A DNA stretch of 64,000 nucleotides from contig NZ_SOBR01000004.1 of assembly GCF_004364315.1 (NCBI RefSeq), forward strand, positions 310,001 to 374,000. Reading direction: 5' to 3'. Shown one piece after another: positions 8,471 to 17,047 of the stretch; within the stretch, counting starts at the first letter, position 1; each line of letters opens with the position of its first letter. The notes under the pieces are model-generated. The model ran no database searches. It saw only the letters and a program-made list of their open reading frames with translations, and was not told the origin of the DNA. Both the position numbers and the translations under genes were made by a program. Source of the DNA: Chromohalobacter marismortui (GTDB taxonomy: Bacteria > Pseudomonadota > Gammaproteobacteria > Pseudomonadales > Halomonadaceae).

Positions 8471-9652
8471 TCAACGTGCGGCATCAATGGCTTCGTGAAT
8501 CAGCGTCGCCAAGGTCCCGCGTGGGCAGTGCACCGGATTGGTCGCGTAAGCGGGGTCGCCTTCGACGGCGGCCAGAATGTCGTCGACGATCTCGTGCGGC
8601 ACCCCGAGCGCGGACAACCCCTTGGGAATGTCCAGCCGGTCCAGCAGCGAGCAGATGGCCGCATGAAAGGTCTCGAACCGATCATCGTCGAGCTGCATGG
8701 CATGAGCGATCGCCGGTAGCTTGGGTTCGAGGGCGGAACGGTTGAAACGCATGATGGCGGGCAACAGGATGGCGTTGGTCATGCCATGATGCGTATGGCA
8801 CGCGGCACCGACCATGTGACTGATCGCATGCACCAGCCCCAACCCCTTGAGAAAGCCCACTCCGGCCAGGAACGACCCCGTCAGCATATTGCTGCGCGCA
8901 TCCAGGTTCGTGCCGTTCTCGACGCTTTCCTCGATGTTGCCCCAAATCAGCGACAGCCCTTGAAGTGCCGCGCCATCACACAGCGGATGGAACATCGGCA
9001 CGAGGTAGGACTCCAGCGCATGGGTCAGGGCATCCAGTCCCGTCCACGCCGTCAGGCTGGCTGGCAGCCCCAGCGTGAAATTGGGATCGAGAATGATCTT
9101 TTTCGGGCGAGCCAGGGGATGATGCACGCACTCTTTGGTACCACGTTCGGTATTGATGAGCATGGCGGTGCTGTCGCCCTCGGCGCCCGTACCCGCCGTG
9201 GTCGGCACGGTGATCAACGGCGGGAAGTCATCGCGCGTCAGATCCGTCGGCGTTGCGCCGTTGTAATCGAAGTCCCACAGCGAATAGCGGTTCTGCCTGG
9301 CAATCAATGCCGCGCCCTTGGCGCCGTCCATGGCACTTCCGCCACCGATGGCGATGACAGCGTCGGCATCATGATCACGATAGCTTTGTGCCGCCGCGTA
9401 CGCATCGGCGTCCGAGGGGTTGGCCTGCACGGCGTCGAACTGGGCACAGGCGATGTCCGCCTTCGCCAGTTGGGCTTTCAGGTCTGCCAGATGGTCGAGC
9501 TTCGCGAATCCCGGATCGGTCACGATCAAGGGCCGATTTATCCCGCGCCGCGTGAAGAAGTCGTTCAAGGTAGCGACCGCGCCCGGCCCCGATTCAACGC
9601 AGTAAGAAAGCTCCCATGCGACCGGATCGCGTGAAGAATAAGCGGCGCACAT
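8471..9652 (-). CDS. Iron-containing (type III) alcohol dehydrogenase, candidate choline dehydrogenase
   Basis: This 393-residue protein has the Fe-ADH fold: NAD-binding motif AIGGGSAMDGAKG, then metal-ligand regions GLDALTHALES, LVHAISHMVGA and CHTHHGMTNAILLP. ATG 9652 is chosen over upstream starts because GGAG lies six bases before it. In Bacillus subtilis the type III enzyme GbsB oxidises choline to betaine aldehyde beside the aldehyde dehydrogenase GbsA. Here the gene diverges from a betaine-aldehyde-type dehydrogenase and sits with an OpuAC protein and a BetI-like regulator. A GbsB-like role is therefore likely but inferred; another amino-alcohol is possible. Confidence 0.85.
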   Translation of the reverse strand: MCAAYSSRDPVAWELSYCVESGPGAVATLNDFFTRRGINRPLIVTDPGFAKLDHLADLKAQLAKADIACAQFDAVQANPSDADAYAAAQSYRDHDADAVIAIGGGSAMDGAKGAALIARQNRYSLWDFDYNGATPTDLTRDDFPPLITVPTTAGTGAEGDSTAMLINTERGTKECVHHPLARPKKIILDPNFTLGLPASLTAWTGLDALTHALESYLVPMFHPLCDGAALQGLSLIWGNIEESVENGTNLDARSNMLTGSFLAGVGFLKGLGLVHAISHMVGAACHTHHGMTNAILLPAIMRFNRSALEPKLPAIAHAMQLDDDRFETFHAAICSLLDRLDIPKGLSALGVPHEIVDDILAAVEGDPAYATNPVHCPRGTLATLIHEAIDAAR

Positions 9653-9749
9653 AAAACGCTCCATTCGAAAGAAGAGTGATGGCCCTGAGGCCTTACCGCG
9701 GAGGTAAAACAGTGCCCGAGTGGTAAAAGGCGAGCCGATGCTTTTATAC

Positions 9750-9783
9750 TGGCCACTATTGAAATATTTTTCAATAGTGGCCA
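9750..9783. promoter_or_regulatory. 34-bp palindrome between divergent dehydrogenases, candidate BetI-type operator
   Basis: Perfect 15-bp arms (TGGCCACTATTGAAA and TTTCAATAGTGGCCA) flank TATT. The centre ATTGAAA-N4-TTTCAAT resembles TTGAA/TTCAA operators of BetI-type repressors. It lies 24 bp before the aldehyde dehydrogenase start and about 100 bp from the alcohol dehydrogenase start, well placed to control both. Confidence 0.7.
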
Positions 9784-9807
9784 TGCGACGGTATCAAAGG
9801 AGCCCTC

Positions 9808-11259
9808 ATGAGAGACTCTTGCCAGCAGTTCATCGATGGGCAGTGGCGTGCAAGCGATGGCGGACGTGACCTGGACGTGGTCGACCCCTATCGGGAAACG
9901 GTCATCGCCAAGCTGCCCGCAGGCAATGCACGCGACGTCGATGAGGCAGTGCGCGCCGCCAGGGAGGCACTACCTGCCTGGCGGCGATTATCGGGTGAGG
10001 CCCGTGGGCGCTATCTGGAAGGACTGGCCGATGGCCTGGCAGAACGGCATGCCGCGTTGTGCCAAACGATCAGTCTCAATGGTGGCAAGCCGTTGGCCGA
10101 GAGCCAGTTGGATGTCGACGATGCGATCGCTTGCTATCGATACTACGCCGATCTCGCCAGGCAGTTGGATGCCCGTCAGGGCGAGCCAAGCGCGCAACCG
10201 GTGGCGGGTGTCCAGATCCGTCGCTATTTCGACCCCGTCGGCGTGGTGGGCTTGATCACGCCCTGGAACTTCCCCTTGGTAACGGCCGCCTGGAAGATTG
10301 CGCCCGCCCTGGCGGCCGGCTGCTGCATCGTGTTCAAGCCCTCGGAGGTCGTGCCGATGCCGGAGCAGGCAATTGCCGATATCGCCCAGGCCATCGATCT
10401 GCCGCGCGGCGTCCTCAACCTCGTCAACGGCGACGGACGCGGCATCGGCGAGGCACTGACCCAGCATACCGGAATCGACAAGATATCCTTTACCGGCAGC
10501 AACCCGACCGGCGAGACGGTCATGCGCGTCGCGGCCACGGGGATACGCAATGTCTCGCTCGAGCTGGGCGGCAAGTCCCCCATCATCGTGACCGAGGACG
10601 CGGACATCGCGCAGGCGGCAAGTCTCGTCATGAACGGCATTTTCGCCAATGCCGGCCAGATATGCTCAGCCACCTCGCGGTTGCTGGTCCACCAAGCCGT
10701 GGCCGAGGATCTGTACGCGGCCCTGAGCCGGCATATCGATGCTCTCGTGATGGGAGACCCGCTCGACGAGGCGACGACCCTCGGACCGCTCGTCAGCGAC
10801 AAGCAGCGGACAACTGTCGACCGCTATCTGGCGTTCGCGAAGGATGAGGGACTGATCCCCGTGCGCGAGGCCTCCCACCGCGAGATCCCCCGCCAGGGCT
10901 TTTTCGTGGCCCCCACGCTATTCCGCGATGTTCCCGTCGAGAGCCGGCTCTGGCGGGAAGAAATATTCGGCCCAGTCCTCTGCGCGCGCCAATTCGCCAG
11001 CGACGACGAGGCCGTTGCTGTCGCCAACGACAGCGACTACGGCCTGGCGGCCAGCGTCGTCAGCGGCGGTCATGAACGGGCATCCGCCATTGCGCGGCAT
11101 CTCACGGCAGGATCGATCTGGACCAACATAGACCAGGTAGCCCCTCCCCAGGCGGCCTGGGGCGGTGGCAAGAAAAGCGGAATCGGCCGTGAACTCGGTC
11201 CCGAGGGTCTGGCTGCCTACCAGGAATTGAAGCAAGTGATGGCGCCCGCAGACACCTGA
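9808..11259 (+). CDS. Betaine-aldehyde-type dehydrogenase (ALDH family)
   Basis: This 483-residue NAD(P)-dependent aldehyde dehydrogenase shows the oxyanion asparagine in TPWNFP, the general-base glutamate in ELGGKSP and the catalytic cysteine in NAGQICSATSRL. The GQICSATSRL segment and the C-terminal GIGRELGPEGL match betaine aldehyde dehydrogenases, including the GbsA and plant types. It would oxidise betaine aldehyde to glycine betaine, an osmoprotectant. AAGGAG lies six bases before the ATG. It diverges from the iron dehydrogenase across a 34-bp palindrome. Another gamma- or omega-amino aldehyde is the main alternative. Confidence 0.9.
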   Translation: MRDSCQQFIDGQWRASDGGRDLDVVDPYRETVIAKLPAGNARDVDEAVRAAREALPAWRRLSGEARGRYLEGLADGLAERHAALCQTISLNGGKPLAESQLDVDDAIACYRYYADLARQLDARQGEPSAQPVAGVQIRRYFDPVGVVGLITPWNFPLVTAAWKIAPALAAGCCIVFKPSEVVPMPEQAIADIAQAIDLPRGVLNLVNGDGRGIGEALTQHTGIDKISFTGSNPTGETVMRVAATGIRNVSLELGGKSPIIVTEDADIAQAASLVMNGIFANAGQICSATSRLLVHQAVAEDLYAALSRHIDALVMGDPLDEATTLGPLVSDKQRTTVDRYLAFAKDEGLIPVREASHREIPRQGFFVAPTLFRDVPVESRLWREEIFGPVLCARQFASDDEAVAVANDSDYGLAASVVSGGHERASAIARHLTAGSIWTNIDQVAPPQAAWGGGKKSGIGRELGPEGLAAYQELKQVMAPADT

Positions 11260-11300
11260 GCGCCCCACCGAAAGCGGCGATCGGCGCCTGGGCGACAGCA

Positions 11301-12515
11301 TTACAAAGATACTTGGCACCCTTCCTTAAACACGGCTTTGAGCGTCTTTTCCGGATATTCGAGGACGCCCAAGTTTTCATCGGGATTGCCTTCCCAGAGC
11401 GCCAGGTCTGCCAAGGCACCGGGACGTATCACACCGATGTCTCCTTCTCGCTCGAGCAACCGGGCATTGACGGACGTGGCTTGTTTCAGCACTTCGATGG
11501 GAGAAAACGTTTCCCCACGTAACATGAATTCCCGCATCTGGTAGCGCTGCATGTCACCAAGCAAGTCGCTGCCAAAGCCGACCTGAACACCAGTATCGCG
11601 GAGCAGGTCCAAAGCGTCCAAGCCTTGCTGACGGACATCTTCTACCTTCGCGCAGCTTACCGACGGAAAGCCCATCGCCTTGCCATGTTTGGCCAGTGCT
11701 TCATAGGTGCTGACAGTCGGTACAATGAACGCCTCACGCTGCTTGGCCAATTCACAAGCTGAGCGATCAATAAGGTTGGCATGCTCGATCGAGCGCACAC
11801 CAAATTCCAGGCAGCGGGAGACCGCTTCAGGAATATAAGCGTGCGCCAGACAATACTTACCCCATGCCTTGGCTTCCCAGACGATTGCCCGAATCTCGTC
11901 TTCCGTGTATTGCAGTACGTCGATCGGGTCGGAGGGCGAGGCGACGCCTCCACCCGCCATGATCTTGATGTGGTTGGCCCCCCTACGTAGTTCATCACGA
12001 GCAGCGTGCTGAACATTCTCCACGCCATCGGCAATGCGGGAAATGCTCGTTGAGGCGCCGCAACCACAGAGGCACCCGCCCTCGAAGGGCGTCCAGTCGC
12101 CATGCCCACCGGTCTGGCTCAAGGCCTTGCCGCAGTAGAAGAGACGAGGACCATCGATCAGGCCTTCTTCAACAGCCTGAGCCAGCCCGTAGTCAGCCCC
12201 CGCGGCATCCCTGACACTGGTAAACCCCCGCCTTAGCATGGCGCGTAACGAATGATGCGCGAACTGCGCGACATAGGAAGGTGCCATAAAGTCGACCTGC
12301 TTGAGGCTCGCCGACGCCGCAAGTACGTGAACATGAGCATCGATCAGCCCTGGGGTCAGGGTAGCGCCAGCCGCATTGATCACATCGGCGTGTTTTGACG
12401 TCTCCTCACCGTCGACGATGTAACGGATACGTCCGTCTTCGATCACAACGCTCTGGTTGTCTTTGACGGTCTCGTTGAGACCATCAAAAAGGCGGCAATG
12501 TTTGATGATCAGCAT
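11301..12515 (-). CDS. Metal-dependent amidohydrolase (imidazolonepropionase/prolidase-like)
   Basis: The 404-residue protein is an amidohydrolase-superfamily enzyme. It has the HxH pair in DAHVHV, a probable carboxylated lysine in HIKIMAGGG, later histidines in LAHAY and SIEHAN, and the closing aspartate in GFGSDLLG. Such enzymes hydrolyse N-acyl amino acids, dipeptides or cyclic amides using two zinc ions. The sodium-solute symporter gene ends 10 bp upstream and the TetR gene precedes that, so a regulator, importer and hydrolase form one operon. AAGGA precedes the ATG. The substrate is unknown. Confidence 0.88.
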   Translation of the reverse strand: MLIIKHCRLFDGLNETVKDNQSVVIEDGRIRYIVDGEETSKHADVINAAGATLTPGLIDAHVHVLAASASLKQVDFMAPSYVAQFAHHSLRAMLRRGFTSVRDAAGADYGLAQAVEEGLIDGPRLFYCGKALSQTGGHGDWTPFEGGCLCGCGASTSISRIADGVENVQHAARDELRRGANHIKIMAGGGVASPSDPIDVLQYTEDEIRAIVWEAKAWGKYCLAHAYIPEAVSRCLEFGVRSIEHANLIDRSACELAKQREAFIVPTVSTYEALAKHGKAMGFPSVSCAKVEDVRQQGLDALDLLRDTGVQVGFGSDLLGDMQRYQMREFMLRGETFSPIEVLKQATSVNARLLEREGDIGVIRPGALADLALWEGNPDENLGVLEYPEKTLKAVFKEGCQVSL

Positions 12516-12525
12516 GCGTAATTCC

Positions 12526-13920
12526 TTATCTTTGTGCCTTTGGTGAGTGATTTGAAGCAGGTTGTGTTAGCAAACTGATGATAATGAGCGCGAACGTGGC
12601 CAGTGGCATGGCAACCAGTACGCTGTTCCAGCCAAGAGGCTTATCCAGCCCTATCTCCCAGACCAGCGTGACCACACCACCGGTGACCATGCCGGCCAGC
12701 CCCCCCAGAGGCGTGGCGCGTTTCCATAGCAATGCCGCAAGAAAGGCAGGTGTAATGGCCGCTCCGTACATGCCGTACGAATACATCTGAATGGCGAGTA
12801 CGCTAGGGAAAAACGCTCCCAAAACATAGGCGACAATCCCGAGTGCAGCGACGCTGATACGGTTGAAGATCAATCGCTTCGCTGTCGGGATGGAAACGTT
12901 GAACAGCCCGACAATGATGTCCTGGGTCAGATTGGCCGAAGACGAAAGCAAGTACGAATTGCCAGTCGTCAAGATAAGGGCCACGACCGAGGACAGCAGT
13001 AGCGCCCCTAGCACGCCTGGCAAACCCTGCTGAGCCATGACCAGCATAGCGGTATCGGGGTTGATATCAGGGAACAATACGCGGGTACTACTGACCAACA
13101 GCACGATCAGTACAATGCTGATGAACCCGGTAATCATGAACCCCATTGCCGATCGACGCGCCGTTGTCGAATCTGTGGCCGCCGCAAACCGCTGGAAAAG
13201 ATTTTGATCGCCCAGGAGAAGAAGAAACAGGGGAAGGAAATAACTGATCGCCTGGCCGACGCTTAACCCTCCTGTGAATGAGCGCTGCTCACTGGGCAAG
13301 GCCGCTAACATGCCCGAGAATCCGCCCAATTCGTTCAAGACAATTGGCACGCCTATCAGCATGCTGACAAAAATGATGATCGCGCTGATGAAATCAGTGT
13401 AAGCCACTGAGACCAACCCACCCAGCGTGGCAAGCAGGGTAATGACCCCTGCCGAGATCAATGTTCCTTGCCAAACTGGCAGCCCAAAGGCGATGTTAAG
13501 GGCATAACCACCGCCTATGAACTGGTAGGAAACAATACCGATATAGGCCAAAAGAATGATTAATGAAGCAACCGTACGTGCCTGCTTTCCATACCGTCTT
13601 TCGATCAACTCAGGAATGGTAGTCGCCTCGGAATCTCGGATACGTCTGGCAAGAAACCAGTACATGATAAACGCGCCAATGGGTGTACCAGCGAAGAAGA
13701 AAATCGCAGCCCCCGGACCATTCTGGAAGACGAAGCTGGCACCACCAATCACCGACCCGGAGCCGACAAAAGTGGCAAGCAGCGTTCCAGTAACGACGAA
13801 GAAAGGCAAGGAACGCCCTGCCACGAGAAAGTCGGCGTCGTTACGGACCTTGCGTTTAGCAAAGTAAACACCCACCAGAACCATCGAGATCAAGTAAATA
13901 ATCAAAATTGTCGCATACAT
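12526..13920 (-). CDS. Sodium:solute symporter (SSS family)
   Basis: This 464-residue membrane protein has about thirteen hydrophobic segments and the SSS core, including the VGSGSVIGGASFVFQNGPGA region of early helices and the GVITLLATLGGLVSVAYTDF segment near residue 165. Members import organic solutes (amino acids, sugars, pantothenate) with sodium. AAGGGG stands nine bases before the ATG. It is the middle gene of a TetR-symporter-hydrolase operon and presumably supplies the amidohydrolase substrate. Gene composition is slightly AT-richer than its neighbours. Confidence 0.9.
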   Translation of the reverse strand: MYATILIIYLISMVLVGVYFAKRKVRNDADFLVAGRSLPFFVVTGTLLATFVGSGSVIGGASFVFQNGPGAAIFFFAGTPIGAFIMYWFLARRIRDSEATTIPELIERRYGKQARTVASLIILLAYIGIVSYQFIGGGYALNIAFGLPVWQGTLISAGVITLLATLGGLVSVAYTDFISAIIIFVSMLIGVPIVLNELGGFSGMLAALPSEQRSFTGGLSVGQAISYFLPLFLLLLGDQNLFQRFAAATDSTTARRSAMGFMITGFISIVLIVLLVSSTRVLFPDINPDTAMLVMAQQGLPGVLGALLLSSVVALILTTGNSYLLSSSANLTQDIIVGLFNVSIPTAKRLIFNRISVAALGIVAYVLGAFFPSVLAIQMYSYGMYGAAITPAFLAALLWKRATPLGGLAGMVTGGVVTLVWEIGLDKPLGWNSVLVAMPLATFALIIISLLTQPASNHSPKAQR

Positions 13921-13991
13921 GGTTTCGATCCCCTTTGAGATTGTTGTCGAGACGAATTAACACACCCAAGCTTGATGTACTCCTACCGTGC

Positions 13992-14576
13992 TCAGGAAGC
14001 GACTTGCTGCCTTAAGATGGCTTTCCAGCCGTTCAATAAGTCGTTGAAATATGGTGCATCTTTACGAAACACACTTTGTGTTCCCATACCACGAAGCAAG
14101 TTCATGGAAAGGTTCATCAAATGAGTAGCCCTTGCGGGGGACAGGTGGGGAAACAACTGTTGCCAGATAGCGTCGATGCGTTCGTGGAAGCTTTGCACCT
14201 GAGGAGTCAACAACGTTCTGAAGCTCGGCTCATGGCGTGCTTTCAAGGCAATTTCAAGCGTGACCATATAGAGCTGGCCACTCATGTGGAGCCACATGAG
14301 ATCGAGAAAGCCATCCAAGGTGAGGCGACCGGCATGAACCTCATCGACACCGTGAGCAAGTGCATCGACGAATTCATCCAGCACCTTCTCGATGGCGTGG
14401 GCCAATAAGTCGTCCTTATTGGAAAAATGGTGCGTCAAAGCGCCTTTCGAGACATTGGCCTCACTGGCGACGCGATCTAGCCGAAAGTTATGGAACCCAT
14501 CGCGTTCAAGACACGCCAGCGCCGCACTTAACAATTTCTGCTGTGTTTCCAAACTTTTTCGTTGCTGCCATTTCAT
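13992..14576 (-). CDS. TetR-family transcriptional regulator
   Basis: A 194-residue TetR protein with the helix-turn-helix at about residues 30-58 (VASEANVSKGALTHHFSNKDDLL) and an all-helical C-terminal effector domain. It is the first gene of the operon with the symporter (71 bp downstream) and amidohydrolase, so it probably represses its own operon until the imported compound is present. An inverted repeat AAACCG-N6-CGGTTT lies 66-83 bp upstream and may be its site. Confidence 0.88.
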   Translation of the reverse strand: MKWQQRKSLETQQKLLSAALACLERDGFHNFRLDRVASEANVSKGALTHHFSNKDDLLAHAIEKVLDEFVDALAHGVDEVHAGRLTLDGFLDLMWLHMSGQLYMVTLEIALKARHEPSFRTLLTPQVQSFHERIDAIWQQLFPHLSPARATHLMNLSMNLLRGMGTQSVFRKDAPYFNDLLNGWKAILRQQVAS

Positions 14577-14641
14577 GACGTCTATCGCTTATGCCAATAC
14601 TTCTTTTTGTAAGGACACTCCAGTTTTGGCACCTAAAAAAC

Positions 14642-14659
14642 AAACCGTCAAGTCGGTTT
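14642..14659. promoter_or_regulatory. Candidate TetR operator, AAACCG-N6-CGGTTT
   Basis: Perfect 6-bp arms separated by 6 bp lie 66-83 bp upstream of the TetR start in an AT-rich promoter-like stretch. TetR proteins often bind their own promoter, so this is the best local candidate; the match could be chance. Confidence 0.4.
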
Positions 14660-14743
14660 TATTTATTGAGCAGCCAACACGCCGTTGCCTCAGAGTCATG
14701 ACATTAGGGTAACTGGTAGGAAACACCTGCCGTTCTGAAGTAT

Positions 14744-14809
14744 ACGGCCACCGCCGTCCGCGAGATCACGGCCCGCCTGGGCGGGCGGCTGCCGAGCGAT
14801 GCCGACTAG
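14744..14809 (+). pseudogene. 3' remnant of an IclR-family gene
   Basis: These 66 bases translate to TATAVREITARLGGRLPSDAD followed by a stop. The last 20 codons of the IclR gene at 4349-5179 read nearly the same (REITARLGGRLP is shared exactly), including the position of the stop. Nothing upstream continues the gene, so this is the tail of a deleted paralogue. It ends directly beside the palindromic element at 14811. Confidence 0.75.
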
Positions 14810-14810
14810 A

Positions 14811-14947
14811 CTATGTACGAAAAGTCGGCGAGCGATGGGCAGACAAGGCAAAAATCAGCGAAAAGACGGAGTTTACGGGGTGTAAATGAGTACTTTGAGC
14901 TGATTTTTAACGCGGTATGGCCGAGCGCAGGCAGTTTTCGTTCACAG
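14811..14947. repeat. Nested long palindromic element (MITE- or ERIC-like)
   Basis: The 137-bp stretch is an imperfect palindrome at several levels. The ends CTATGTACGAAAA and TTTTCGTTCACAG are near-reverse complements. An inner perfect pair AAAAATCAGC (14850) and GCTGATTTTT (14899) surrounds a centre TTTAC-GGGGT-GTAAA. No ORF fits. It would fold into one long hairpin on either strand. The form suits a mobile intergenic repeat or non-autonomous element; no second copy is in the window. Confidence 0.6.
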
Positions 14948-14969
14948 CCTGCGCCGCCCCTGTCGCGGC

Positions 14970-15823
14970 TCAGGTATTGAGGATCACGCCGCCGTTGAGA
15001 TGCAGCGTCTGGCCGTTCATGTAGGAAGATTCCTCGCTGGCGAGGTAGACGTAGGCGGGGCCCATTTCGCTGGGCTGGCCGGCGCGGTCCATGGGCACCT
15101 GGCCGCCGAAGCCGGCGACCTTGTCCTCGTTGAAGCTGGCGGGGATCAGGGGCGTCCACACCGGGCTGGGGGCGACGGCGTTGACGCGAATGTCGCGATC
15201 GACCAGTGACATCGCCAGCGAGCGAACCAAGCCCTGGATGGCACCTTTGGTAGCCGTGTAATCGATAAGCGTGTCGTTGCCCTTGAAGGCATTGACCGAC
15301 GAGGTGGCGATGATGGTGTCGCCCTCGTGCATGTGCGGCAACGCGTGCTTCGCCATGTAGAAATGGCTGAAGACGTTGGTCTGGAAGGTTCGCTGTACCT
15401 GATCGTCGGGAATCTGCGTGACATCGTCCCAGTCATACTGCTCGGCGGCGTTGTTGACCAAGATATTGACCGCGCCAAAGCTCGCCAGCGTCGTATCGAC
15501 CACATGGCGACACAGCACCGGATCGCCGACATCGCCGTGCACCAGGACGCACTCGCGCCCTTCGGCTTCGACCAGCGCCTGGGTATCCTCGGCGTCACGC
15601 GTTTCGTTGAGATAGACGATGACGCATTGGCACCCTCGCGGGCGAAATGCACCGCCACGGCGCGGCCGATGCCGCTGTCACCGCCGGTGATGATGGCGAC
15701 CTTGCCGTCGAGCTTGCCGGTGCCGCGATAACTGTCGCGGATATACTCGGGCTCGGGCCGCATGGCATGTTCATCGCCGGGTTGATCGGCTTGTTCCTGC
15801 GCGGGAAAATGTTGCTCGCCCAT
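14970..15823 (-). pseudogene. Short-chain dehydrogenase/reductase, single-base frameshift
   Basis: Two frames together make one SDR of about 284 residues. The first part starts at ATG 15823 (GGAG eight bases upstream) and holds the Rossmann motif ITGGDSGIGRAVAVHFAREGAN. The second holds the NNAAEQ motif, the catalytic serine in ATSSVNAFKG, and YTATKGAIQG. The frames part at 15624-15625, where restoring one base (GC to GCG) yields an unbroken GAN-A-VIVYLNE reading. The protein resembles YhdF/YghA-type oxidoreductases. Either the gene is broken by a one-base deletion or this is a sequencing error; all catalytic residues survive. Confidence 0.85.
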
Positions 15824-15988
15824 GACATTCGCTCCTTGAATGGTGGGATATGGCATTCATTACCATAGAAGTCGTTCCCTCCCAGGCCAAGCAAACCGCG
15901 CCGACCGATGCAAGCAGCGGATGAAGCCAACGGCGCGTATGCGTACACTACGCGCAGCGATCCCCTGCGCCACTTGCGAGGCTTACCG

Positions 15989-17020
15989 ATGAGTTCCCAC
16001 CTGCTTTCCGTCGATTCCCTGTCCCGCGATTACGTCGAGCACCTGATGCAGCTCGCCGACCGCATGGAGCCCTTCGCCCAGCGGCGCCAGGTGACCCGCG
16101 TGCTCGAGGGCGCGGTGCTCGGCAACCTGTTCTTCGAGGCCAGTACGCGGACCCGCATCAGCTTTCACGCGGCGTTCTCGCGTCTCGGTGGCAGTGTCTG
16201 CGATACCACCGGCTTTACCTTCTCATCGATGGCCAAGGGCGAGTCTCTCTACGACACCAGCCGCGTGATGGGCGGTTACGTCGATGCCGTCGTCTTGCGC
16301 CATCCCGATCAGGGCGCGGTGGCAGAGTTCGCCGAGGCCACCCAGGTGCCAGTCATCAACGGCGGCGACGGCCCCGGCGAGCACCCCAGCCAGGCGCTGC
16401 TGGATCTATACACCATCGAGAAGGAATTCGCGCGCCTGGGCAAGCGTCTCGAAGGCGCGCACCTGCTGCTGACCGGCGACCTCAAGCACGGCCGCACCGT
16501 GCACTCGCTGATCAAGCTGCTGTCGCTGTTCGGCCCGCTGCGCATCACGCTGGTATCGCCGCCGGGGCTGGAAATGCCGCGTCACTTGATCGACCTGGTC
16601 GCCTCGCGCGGGCATCGCGTGGAGCAGCGCGAGAGCCTGGCCAACGATTTCGGCGACCTCGACGTGATCTATACCACGCGTATCCAGAAGGAACGCTTCA
16701 CCGACGAGATGTCGGAGACCTTCGCCGGCATCTCCCAGGACTTCATCGTCGATCGCGCCTTCCTCGACAAGCGCTGCTCGCCGACCACCATCGTCATGCA
16801 CCCCCTGCCACGCGACAGCCGCCCCGGCGCCAACGACCTTAATGTCGACCTCAATGGCGACCCGCGTCTGGCCATCTTCCGCCAGGCGGACAACGGCATT
16901 CCCATGCGCATGGCGATCTTCGCCAACCTGCTGCGAGTCGAGGAGTACATCGAGCGCGACGCCCAGGACGTGCGCTGGTTCGTACCGCCGTCTTACGGGG
17001 TGGATGACCGCACACTCTGA
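15989..17020 (+). CDS. pyrB: Aspartate carbamoyltransferase catalytic chain
   Basis: This 343-residue enzyme makes N-carbamoyl-aspartate from aspartate and carbamoyl phosphate in pyrimidine synthesis. It shows the carbamoyl-phosphate motif STRTR (residues 52-56), the LLTGDLKHGRTVHSL segment and a C-terminal HPLPR loop. ATG 15989 is chosen because GAGG lies before it and homologues begin there; an upstream ATG at 15908 adds non-homologous sequence. It is longer than the roughly 310-residue PyrB of many enteric bacteria. No pyrI regulatory-chain gene follows, so it may act without one or pair with a gene elsewhere. Confidence 0.92.
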   Translation: MSSHLLSVDSLSRDYVEHLMQLADRMEPFAQRRQVTRVLEGAVLGNLFFEASTRTRISFHAAFSRLGGSVCDTTGFTFSSMAKGESLYDTSRVMGGYVDAVVLRHPDQGAVAEFAEATQVPVINGGDGPGEHPSQALLDLYTIEKEFARLGKRLEGAHLLLTGDLKHGRTVHSLIKLLSLFGPLRITLVSPPGLEMPRHLIDLVASRGHRVEQRESLANDFGDLDVIYTTRIQKERFTDEMSETFAGISQDFIVDRAFLDKRCSPTTIVMHPLPRDSRPGANDLNVDLNGDPRLAIFRQADNGIPMRMAIFANLLRVEEYIERDAQDVRWFVPPSYGVDDRTL

Positions 17021-17047
17021 ATGAGAACGCCGCCGATGCCGTAGGTA

